The notes under the pieces are model-generated. The model worked only from the letters and a program-made list of their open reading frames with translations, was not told the DNA's origin and ran no database searches. Below are positions 1-6,528 of a stretch of DNA of 6,528 nucleotides, piece by piece (positions within the stretch are counted from its first letter, which is position 1; every line of letters starts with the position of its first letter). Position numbers and translations under genes: made by a program. The DNA comes from Verrucomicrobiota bacterium (GTDB lineage: Bacteria; Verrucomicrobiota; Verrucomicrobiia; Limisphaerales; UBA1096): the NCBI GenBank assembly GCA_015658765.1, contig DQOE01000387.1, positions 1 through 6,528 of the forward strand, read 5' to 3'.

Positions 1-312
1 CGGGATCGCCTTGCCGAAATCAAAAAACTTTTGCCAATTCAAGCCGACAAGACCCTCGAGCCGTACCGGCATGTGTGTGATGCAACTGCCGTCCGGCGCC
101 GCCAGCCCCGGCGCCGAAAAACCCATGTTGTCCGGCTTGCCGTCCTGATCCTCCTCGATTGATTGAACGAGTTCACGGAGGCGATTGGCCCACTCCATAT
201 CCGCCTCGGCGTCGAAGGGCAGATTGTGGTTGGTCAACGTTTTGCCGTCCGGCGTGACGACGACTGCCTTGACGCATGAGCCGCCGAGGTCGATCCCGAT
301 TGTGTAACTCAT
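1..312 (-). CDS. ROK-family sugar kinase, N-terminal 104 residues (cut by window edge)
   Basis: The start codon is the ATG at 312-310 and the gene runs off the left edge, so only the first 104 codons are seen. The N-terminus reads MSYTIGIDLGGSCVKAVVV, the phosphate-1 ATP-binding motif (DxGG[T/S]) of the ASKHA/ROK fold, with Ser in place of the commoner Thr. Around residues 60-70 a SAPGLAAPDG segment matches the usual ROK 'GxxxPGxxxxxG' strand and turn. ROK members are mostly cytoplasmic ATP-dependent hexose, N-acetylhexosamine or related sugar kinases; some are repressors with an N-terminal HTH, which is absent here. The sugar-binding and zinc motifs (ExGH, CxCGxxGC) would lie outside the window, so the substrate cannot be named. 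The start overlaps the stop of the upstream SDR gene as ATGA, and a GAGGGG Shine-Dalgarno lies 5 nt upstream, inside the SDR gene, so translation is probably coupled. Confidence 0.88.
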   Translation of the reverse strand, partial: MSYTIGIDLGGSCVKAVVVTPDGKTLTNHNLPFDAEADMEWANRLRELVQSIEEDQDGKPDNMGFSAPGLAAPDGSCITHMPVRLEGLVGLNWQKFFDFGKAIP

Positions 313-1094
313 TCGATCCCCTCGCTGACACTCCAGCCGCCATCGACCGCCAGCACTTGGCCGGTGACGAACTTGGCGGCGTCGGACATCAGGAAAACCG
401 CCGCGCCGTCCAAGTCCTCCGGCACGCCGATCCGGCCGCCATCCAGCGGTTGTTTGTGTTTGATGAAGCTCATGATTTCGTCGTTCGCTTGGGCGCGGCC
501 GGACATCGGCGTGGCAACGAGCGCCGGTGCGACGGCGTTCACGCGGATGTTTTGCGAGGCGTAGTGCGCCGCCGCTGACTTGGTGAGGCCAACGATCCCC
601 GCCTTGGCCGCCGCGTAGGCGTGCGTGGCGAATTGTCTCGGGGCGGGGGAGTCGGCCAGCACGGAAGTCATGTTGAGAATCACGCCGCCTCGGCCAAGCG
701 CAGCGAACTCTCGCAGCGCGGCGCGGTTCGAGTTGAAAACGGATGTGAGGTTCAGGTCGATCGTCTGCCGCCAGCCGTCGTCGCTGATCCCGTGCAGCGG
801 CCCGTCGCCCATGCTGCGCCCACTGCCACCGGCAACGTGATACAGGCCGTCGAACCCACTGAACTCCCGCTTGGCCAAGCCGATCGCCTCGGCAGCGGTT
901 TGCGGATCCGTCGCATCGCCGGCCAAGCCGCGCGCCGCTTGGCCAAGTGCCGACTCCGCTTGGCTTACACTGTCGGCATTTCGTCCGACCACGACCACTC
1001 GCGCCCCCTCGCCAACGAACGCCTTGGCGGCGGCCAAGCCCAGCCCAGTCGTCCCACCGACGATGACAATAGTCTTGTTGTCAAGTTGCGGCAC
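309..1094 (-). CDS. SDR-family NAD(P)-dependent oxidoreductase
   Basis: This is a 261-residue classical short-chain dehydrogenase/reductase, the usual length for the family. The Rossmann glycine motif GGTTGLG is at residues 13-19. Arg38 after strand beta-2 (VVVVGRN) suggests NADP(H) preference. HVAGG at 86-90 stands where NNAGG is usual. The catalytic tetrad is present as Asn115 (NLTS), Ser144 (MTSV), Tyr160 and Lys164 (YAAAK). The C-terminal substrate loop follows VAPALVATPM, and the end has the typical 'G-VLAVDGGWS' strand. I chose the GTG at 1094-1092 because the family fold begins a few residues later and AAGGAA lies 10 nt upstream; a TTG at 1163 would add 23 residues with no family match and overlap the upstream small ORF. 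The start is 4 nt after that ORF's stop, and the stop overlaps the ROK kinase start. With a sugar kinase downstream, a sugar or polyol substrate is plausible, but the exact reaction is not determinable. Confidence 0.93.
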   Translation of the reverse strand: MPQLDNKTIVIVGGTTGLGLAAAKAFVGEGARVVVVGRNADSVSQAESALGQAARGLAGDATDPQTAAEAIGLAKREFSGFDGLYHVAGGSGRSMGDGPLHGISDDGWRQTIDLNLTSVFNSNRAALREFAALGRGGVILNMTSVLADSPAPRQFATHAYAAAKAGIVGLTKSAAAHYASQNIRVNAVAPALVATPMSGRAQANDEIMSFIKHKQPLDGGRIGVPEDLDGAAVFLMSDAAKFVTGQVLAVDGGWSVSEGIE

Positions 1095-1098
1095 GCGG

Positions 1099-1254
1099 TT
1101 AATTTTCCTTGTGCCAGCGAGGCCGGTTGCGGCGCTTGTGCGGCGGTTGGTTCGCTTCCACAAAAGCGATCATGTCCTGAATCGCCAACCAGCGCTCCTT
1201 CGGATCCCACGCCCGTTCGCGCTTCAACTCCTCCCGTTGCTTGACGTCGTCCAT
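1099..1254 (-). CDS. Small ORF of 51 codons between purB and the SDR gene, function unknown
   Basis: An ATG at 1254-1252 opens a 51-residue frame ending in TAA at 1101-1099. The protein starts MDDVKQREELKRERAWDPKE, is highly charged (about 13 Lys/Arg against 10 Asp/Glu), has three Trp (16, 22, 47), and ends in a very basic tail rich in Pro and Arg. It has no signal peptide or membrane segment and looks like a cytoplasmic, mostly helical peptide. It fills almost exactly the gap between purB (stop 3 nt upstream, same frame, TAG-AAG-ATG) and the SDR gene (GTG 4 nt downstream), and carries the SDR gene's AAGGAA ribosome site in its last codons. No Shine-Dalgarno is visible, so re-initiation after purB termination is likely. 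I do not recognise its function. The 'WDPxERWxxIQ' core resembles short hypothetical proteins I recall from PVC bacteria, but this is memory, not a search. Confidence 0.6.
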   Translation of the reverse strand: MDDVKQREELKRERAWDPKERWLAIQDMIAFVEANQPPHKRRNRPRWHKEN

Positions 1255-1257
1255 CTT

Positions 1258-2571
1258 CTACAGCCCAAGTTTTTTGAAGCGGGACTCGATGTGTTTGTAG
1301 TGGAAGTCGGTGGTGCAGATGGACTCGAGTTCGCCCTTTTTGAAATGCTTGGCGACCTCGGGATCTGACAATAGTTGCGTGAGAAAATCGGCGTCGTCGC
1401 GGCCGTCGTGCTTGGTTTTCCACGTCTCCATCGCGTTGCGCTGGACGAGCGAGTACGACTCTTCGCGGGTGAGTCCCTTGCGGATGAGCGCGAGCAGCAC
1501 CGACTGCGAGTTCCACATGCCCAGCGATTGGCCAAGGTTTTTGACCATGTTTTTCGGGTACACGATCAATCCCTTGGTGAGGTCGGTCAGCTTGTTGAGC
1601 ATGTAGTTGAGCAGCGTGCAGGAGTCGGGGAAAATCACGCGCTCGACGGAGCTGTGGCTGATGTCGCGTTCGTGCCAAAGGGCGACGTTCTCGAGCGCGG
1701 CGAGCGCGTTGCCGCGCAGCACGCGGGCCAGGCCGGTGAGGCGTTCGCCGGTGATGGGGTTGCGCTTGTGCGGCATGGCGCTCGAGCCTTTTTGGCCCTT
1801 GGCAAAATACTCCTCGGCCTCGAGGACCTCGGTGCGCTGGAGGTGCCGGAACTCGGTCGCCCACCGCTCGATGCTCGCGCCGACAAGAGCGACGGTCGTC
1901 ATGAACTCGGCGTGAATATCCCGCTGTACAACCTGTGTCGCGATCGGCGCGGCCTTGAGGCCAAGCTTGCGGCAGACGAACGACTCGATCTTTGGCGAGA
2001 GATGGGCGTTGGTGCCGACCGCGCCGGAGAGCTTGCCGATGGCGACGCGCGGCTTGAGGGTCTCGAGTCGCTCGAGCGCGCGGCCAAACTCGTCGAACAT
2101 CAGCGCCATCTTGAGGCCGAACGTCGTCGGCTCGGCGTTGATGCCGTGGCTGCGGCCGATCATCGGCGTGAACTTGTGTTTGCGCGCCTTGGCGGCAATG
2201 ACTTTGCGGAGGCGCTTCACGTCGGCGATGAGAATTTTCACCGACTCGCTCATTTGCACGGCAAACGTGGTGTCGATGATGTCGCTGCTCGTCAGCCCAT
2301 AGTGCAGCCAGCGGCTCGCTGGTTCGCCGATATTCTCGCTGACGTTCGTGGTGAACGCGATGACGTCGTGGTTGAGCGTGCTCTCAAGTTCGCGGCAGCG
2401 CGCGATGCTGAACGATGCCTTGGCCTTCATCTGCTTGAGATGCGCCTTGGGCACGAGACCCTCGCTGCAGAGCGCCTCGGCGGCGAGCAGTTCAATCTCC
2501 AGCCAGATTTCTAGCTTTCGCTGTTCAGTCCAGATATCCCGCATCTCGGGACGGGTGTAGCGTCCAATCAT
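1258..2571 (-). CDS. purB: Adenylosuccinate lyase
   Basis: Adenylosuccinate lyase of the fumarase/aspartase superfamily, a cytoplasmic homotetramer. It removes fumarate from SAICAR (giving AICAR) and from adenylosuccinate (giving AMP), so it acts in both de novo IMP synthesis and AMP formation. The 437 residues match the Bacillus subtilis type in length and almost collinearly: [10 protein letters not shown] at the N-terminus, HDVIAFT with His68, LHYGLTSSD at 90-97, GRSHG with the general-acid/base His142, the AVGT region near 184, and the superfamily signature loop [15 protein letters not shown] with catalytic Ser263. [10 protein letters not shown] follows. It ends in the usual ERLGL-like tail (SRFKKLGL), so the TAG stop is the natural end. 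The start is the ATG at 2571-2569, fixed by family alignment; the Shine-Dalgarno is weak (GGCGG). The frame stays open upstream to about 3981, but that part is antisense to the VCBS gene and not real. It is the first gene of a tight minus-strand cluster. Confidence 0.97.
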   Translation of the reverse strand: MIGRYTRPEMRDIWTEQRKLEIWLEIELLAAEALCSEGLVPKAHLKQMKAKASFSIARCRELESTLNHDVIAFTTNVSENIGEPASRWLHYGLTSSDIIDTTFAVQMSESVKILIADVKRLRKVIAAKARKHKFTPMIGRSHGINAEPTTFGLKMALMFDEFGRALERLETLKPRVAIGKLSGAVGTNAHLSPKIESFVCRKLGLKAAPIATQVVQRDIHAEFMTTVALVGASIERWATEFRHLQRTEVLEAEEYFAKGQKGSSAMPHKRNPITGERLTGLARVLRGNALAALENVALWHERDISHSSVERVIFPDSCTLLNYMLNKLTDLTKGLIVYPKNMVKNLGQSLGMWNSQSVLLALIRKGLTREESYSLVQRNAMETWKTKHDGRDDADFLTQLLSDPEVAKHFKKGELESICTTDFHYKHIESRFKKLGL

Positions 2572-2664
2572 CCGCCGACAGGATAACAAACTTGGCCAAG
2601 CGCGGCGAGTGAGATGTGTCCCGCGCCGCTTGACCGCGCCGGGCGGCGGTGCCAAAAATGCTGC
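2572..2664. other. Divergent intergenic region between purB and the VCBS-repeat gene
   Basis: These 93 bp should hold the promoters for both gene blocks. They contain one CTTGGCCAAG palindrome (2591-2600) and an imperfect inverted repeat whose arms are CAAGCG (2597-2602) and CGCTTG (2627-2632), with further GC-rich bases between that can partly pair. No convincing -35/-10 pair is seen on either strand. A TTGACC at 2630-2635 has only an A-rich stretch as a possible -10, and that would place transcription start inside the coding region. Promoters here probably belong to a class I cannot recognise from sequence alone. Confidence 0.5.
2591..2600. repeat. Intergenic copy of the CTTGGCCAAG palindrome (purB/VCBS)
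   Basis: A perfect 10-bp palindrome lying 19 bp upstream of the purB start, followed by CGCGG. Because no protein constrains it here, it shows that the repeated motif is kept at DNA level. It could also be an operator for the divergent genes. Confidence 0.7.
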
Positions 2665-3978
2665 ATGCGCCATTCTCTTTTTGTTGTCGCCGGACTGGCC
2701 TTGGCCGCCTCGCTTGGCCAAGCGCGGGATTATCACATTCACACTTGGACGAAACACCAAGCCACTCCGCACTTTTGGGCCGAGGGCGGTGCCGCCGGGG
2801 ATTTCAACCGCGACGGCCACGCCGATCTCGTCGTCGGCCCTTACTGGTACGCCGGGCCGGACTACAAGCAGCGCCACGAGATTTATCCCGCCACCGAGTC
2901 GTTCAAGCTGAAGGGCGCCGATGGCAAGGAAACCACCGTGCCCGGTTTCGCCGGTGCGCTCAGTGGGCGCAACGCCTACTCGCAGAATTTTTTGTGCTTC
3001 GTTTACGACATCAACGGCGATGAGTGGGACGACGTGCTGGTGCTGGGCTTTCCCGGCGCGGAGTCGCCGTGGTACGAAAATCCAAAAGGCAAACCGGGCC
3101 ACTGGAAGAAGCACATCGCGCTGGCCATCACCGACAACGAGTCGCCGCACTTCACCGACATCACCGGCGACGGCAAGCCGGAGATTGTCTGCAACTCGGA
3201 AGGCCACTTCATTTACGCCGAGCCGAATCGGCATCACCCGGATCAGCCGTGGACGGTTCACCGCGTCACGCCCAAGGGCGGTTGGCAGCGGTTCACGCAC
3301 GGCATGGGCGTGGGGGATGTCAACGGCGACGGCCGCCGCGACATCATGGAGAAAAACGGATGGTGGGAGCAACCGGCGTCGCTTGAGGGCGATCCGCAAT
3401 GGGCGTTTCACGCGTTCCTGTTTTCGCCCGGCGGCGGCGCGCAGATGTACGCCTACGACGTGGACGGCGACGGCGACAACGACGTGATCACCTCGCTCGC
3501 TGCGCACGGCTACGGTTTGTGCTGGTACGAAAACCAGCCGAAAGACGGGGGCATCACATTCGTCGCACACACGTTCATGAACGCCAAGCCGGAGGAGAAC
3601 CGGTACGGCGTCAAGTTCAGCCAACTGCACGCGATCGACCTTGTGGACATGAACCGGGACGGCTTGCTCGACATCGTGACTGGCAAGCGCTTTTGGGCGC
3701 ACGGCCCGCGCGGCGACGCTGAGCCGAACGCAGCGGCAGTGCTGTACTGGTTCGAGTTGCGCCGAACGAAAAAGAACGGCATCGACTGGGTGCCGCACTT
3801 GATCGATGACGACTCCGGCATCGGCACCCATGTGATGGCCACCGACATGAACGCCGACGGCTGGCCGGACATCGTCGTCGGCAACAAAAAGGGGGCATTC
3901 GTACACATCCAGTCGCCAAAAAAAGTGAGTCGCAAAGAGTGGCGGCAGGCCCAGCCAAAGCCGCATAAAGCCGATTGA
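2665..3978 (+). CDS. Secreted FG-GAP/VCBS-repeat protein, probable beta-propeller
   Basis: A 437-residue exported protein. Residues 1-20 form a Sec signal peptide (MRHS, then a hydrophobic LFVVAGLALAASL, probable cleavage after GQA). The mature part carries seven Ca-binding-type Asp motifs of the form D-x-[ND]-x-D-[GE]-x-x-[DE]: residues 46-54, 115-123, 165-173, 218-226, 265-273, 328-336 and 394-402. Each is followed by a short hydrophobic strand such as LVVGPYWY or VLVLGF, the FG-GAP/VCBS pattern of integrin-like propellers; seven motifs fit a seven-bladed propeller. Repeated WYEN and PYWY aromatic segments sit between motifs. No catalytic domain, sortase or cell-surface sorting tail is visible, so it is probably periplasmic or extracellular; the ligand is unknown. 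The ATG at 2665 was preferred over the one at 2614 because it places the signal peptide at the N-terminus; Shine-Dalgarno is absent. The short 34-nt gap to the next gene suggests co-transcription. Such proteins are abundant in planctomycetes and verrucomicrobia. Confidence 0.9.
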   Translation: MRHSLFVVAGLALAASLGQARDYHIHTWTKHQATPHFWAEGGAAGDFNRDGHADLVVGPYWYAGPDYKQRHEIYPATESFKLKGADGKETTVPGFAGALSGRNAYSQNFLCFVYDINGDEWDDVLVLGFPGAESPWYENPKGKPGHWKKHIALAITDNESPHFTDITGDGKPEIVCNSEGHFIYAEPNRHHPDQPWTVHRVTPKGGWQRFTHGMGVGDVNGDGRRDIMEKNGWWEQPASLEGDPQWAFHAFLFSPGGGAQMYAYDVDGDGDNDVITSLAAHGYGLCWYENQPKDGGITFVAHTFMNAKPEENRYGVKFSQLHAIDLVDMNRDGLLDIVTGKRFWAHGPRGDAEPNAAAVLYWFELRRTKKNGIDWVPHLIDDDSGIGTHVMATDMNADGWPDIVVGNKKGAFVHIQSPKKVSRKEWRQAQPKPHKAD

Positions 3979-4012
3979 CAATCCACGCGCTCAAGACAAC
4001 CTTTCCGCTGTT

Positions 4013-4372
4013 ATGAAAACAACCTGGATAACCTCACTGACACTGGCGATTGGCCTGTGTGCCTGCGGCGGTTCGAGTGAGACACCCAAGGATGAAGCGC
4101 CCGAAAAAGAGGAATCATCCTCAGCCGGTAATCCATTGACCGCACCACTGGATTACGTAGGCGCCGTGGGCAAAGCCAAGAAATCCTCGGAGAAAAGGCT
4201 CAACTTGGCCAATATCCAGAATGCTATCAAGATGTTCAAAGCAGTCGAGGGCCGATATCCCAAGGCCCTCAACGAATTGGTGACCGAAGGCTACTTCCCA
4301 AGGCCGCCGCGCCCCCCTCGCGGCATGCGCTACGTGTACAACCCCAAAACCGGCCAAGTAGGCGTCCGCTAA
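4013..4372 (+). CDS. Small lipoprotein with pseudopilin (T2SS GspG-like) C-terminal domain
   Basis: A 119-residue protein. Residues 1-17 form a lipoprotein signal peptide with a lipobox-like LCAC, giving Cys18 as the probable lipidated residue; Cys at -2 is unusual and Cys16 itself could be an alternative. A disordered acidic linker rich in Ser, Glu and Pro covers residues 19-45. Residues 62-119 read like the C-terminal part of GspG-type pseudopilins: an amphipathic helix (LANIQNAIKMFKAVEGRYP), the 'GRYP..LNELV' turn, a Pro-rich loop (PRPPRPPRG), and the closing YVYNPKTGQVGV hairpin. The hydrophobic pilin N-terminal helix with its prepilin peptidase site is missing, so this is not a functional pilin; the fold seems reused on a membrane-anchored lipoprotein. 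The ATG is followed by a classical K-rich signal start, but no Shine-Dalgarno is visible. The role is unknown. It lies 34 nt after the VCBS gene and may share its mRNA. Confidence 0.8.
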   Translation: MKTTWITSLTLAIGLCACGGSSETPKDEAPEKEESSSAGNPLTAPLDYVGAVGKAKKSSEKRLNLANIQNAIKMFKAVEGRYPKALNELVTEGYFPRPPRPPRGMRYVYNPKTGQVGVR

Positions 4373-4380
4373 ACCAGGCC

Positions 4381-4390
4381 CTTGGCCAAG
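4381..4390. repeat. Intergenic copy of the CTTGGCCAAG palindrome (lipoprotein/acnA)
   Basis: A perfect 10-bp palindrome followed by CGCTG, located 9 bp after the lipoprotein stop codon and 9 bp before the candidate TTGACA element. It is the second noncoding copy in the window. Confidence 0.7.
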
Positions 4391-4398
4391 CGCTGTCG

Positions 4399-4427
4399 TT
4401 GACATTGGGCCTTGGGGGATTCATCCT
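4399..4427 (+). promoter_or_regulatory. Possible sigma-70-type promoter upstream of aconitase
   Basis: A perfect TTGACA -35 hexamer (4399-4404) is followed after 17 bp by CATCCT (4422-4427), which matches only three of six -10 consensus bases. Initiation about 7 bp downstream would start the mRNA just before the hairpin at 4439. The -10 is weak, so the call is tentative. Confidence 0.3.
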
Positions 4428-4438
4428 CTTGTGACAAC

Positions 4439-4464
4439 GCGACGTTCGTCGCTTTGGTTTTTTT
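4439..4464 (+). terminator. Terminator-like hairpin and T-run directly before the aconitase ATG
   Basis: GCGACG (4439-4444) and CGTCGC (4447-4452) are perfect inverted repeats; as RNA they would form a 5-bp stem with a GUUC loop. After TTTGG comes a run of seven T (4458-4464), then C and the ATG at 4466. A-rich bases before the stem can also pair with the first Ts. This resembles a short Rho-independent terminator for the lipoprotein transcript, but the stem is short and the T-tract is displaced by GG. It could instead be a structured 5' leader acting on aconitase expression. Confidence 0.45.
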
Positions 4465-4465
4465 C

Positions 4466-6528
<2,063 letters not shown>

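Larger units (their letters stand above)
4373..4465 (+). other. Intergenic leader of the aconitase gene
   Basis: This 93-bp region between the lipoprotein stop and the aconitase ATG contains a CTTGGCCAAG palindrome (4381-4390), a possible promoter (4399-4427) and a terminator-like hairpin (4439-4464). There is no Shine-Dalgarno sequence before the aconitase ATG: the preceding bases are a T-run. Confidence 0.6.

Noticed and set aside
1095..1163. TTG start 23 codons upstream for the SDR protein
   Set aside because: The extra residues do not resemble an SDR N-terminus and overlap the small ORF; the GTG at 1094 has an AAGGAA upstream and a family-consistent start.
1375..2514. 379-codon open frame on the plus strand
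   Set aside because: Antisense to purB; composition is Arg/Ala/Glu-rich with no family features.
2630..2658. TTGACC element as a promoter for the VCBS gene
   Set aside because: The only possible -10 at proper spacing is an A-run, and transcription would start after the chosen ATG.
2614..2664. Earlier ATG for the VCBS protein
   Set aside because: It would put 17 Arg/Cys-rich residues before a clean signal peptide that begins at the ATG at 2665.
2572..3981. Upstream extension of the purB frame, open for 470 more codons on the minus strand
   Set aside because: It is antisense to the VCBS-repeat gene, has low-complexity Val/Ala/Arg composition, and the PurB family start fits the ATG at 2571. 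Stop-free antisense frames are common in GC-rich genes.
4376..4413. AGGCCC/GGGCCT inverted repeat around the intergenic palindrome
   Set aside because: Only six pairs with a loop of about 25 nt and no T-run; likely a consequence of GGCC-rich sequence.

Overview
The window is GC-rich (roughly 60%) bacterial DNA, almost fully coding, with two gene blocks on opposite strands that diverge at about 2.6 kb. A secreted FG-GAP/VCBS-repeat protein, a small lipoprotein with a type II secretion pseudopilin-like C-terminus, few clear Shine-Dalgarno sites and many ROK/SDR-type sugar enzymes are typical of the PVC group, so a Verrucomicrobiota or Planctomycetota member (perhaps from a metagenome) is my best guess. 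This is inference; no rRNA or other phylogenetic marker is present.

Minus strand, read right to left from 2571: adenylosuccinate lyase (purB), a 51-codon small ORF starting one codon after the purB stop and in the same frame, an SDR-family oxidoreductase starting with GTG, and the first 104 codons of a ROK-family sugar kinase that runs off the left edge. The gaps are 3 nt, 4 nt and a 4-nt ATGA overlap, so the four genes look like one translationally coupled operon that joins purine synthesis to a sugar or polyol reductase/kinase pair.

Plus strand, left to right: a 437-residue secreted FG-GAP/VCBS protein with seven Ca-binding-type Asp motifs, a 119-residue lipoprotein, then an AcnA/IRP1-type aconitase (687 codons visible, cut by the right edge). 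A terminator-like hairpin with a T-run directly abuts the aconitase ATG, which has no Shine-Dalgarno site.

The most unusual signal is at DNA level. The palindrome TTGGCCAA, usually extended to CTTGGCCAAG or CGCTTGGCCAAGCG, occurs ten times in 6.5 kb, where base composition predicts about 0.1. It occurs in genes on both strands, in different reading frames, and in two intergenic regions. This looks like a highly iterated palindrome comparable to cyanobacterial HIP1. There is no CRISPR array, tRNA, rRNA, insertion sequence or obvious defence system. No stretch longer than 300 bases lacks a gene; the two main intergenic regions are each 93 bp.
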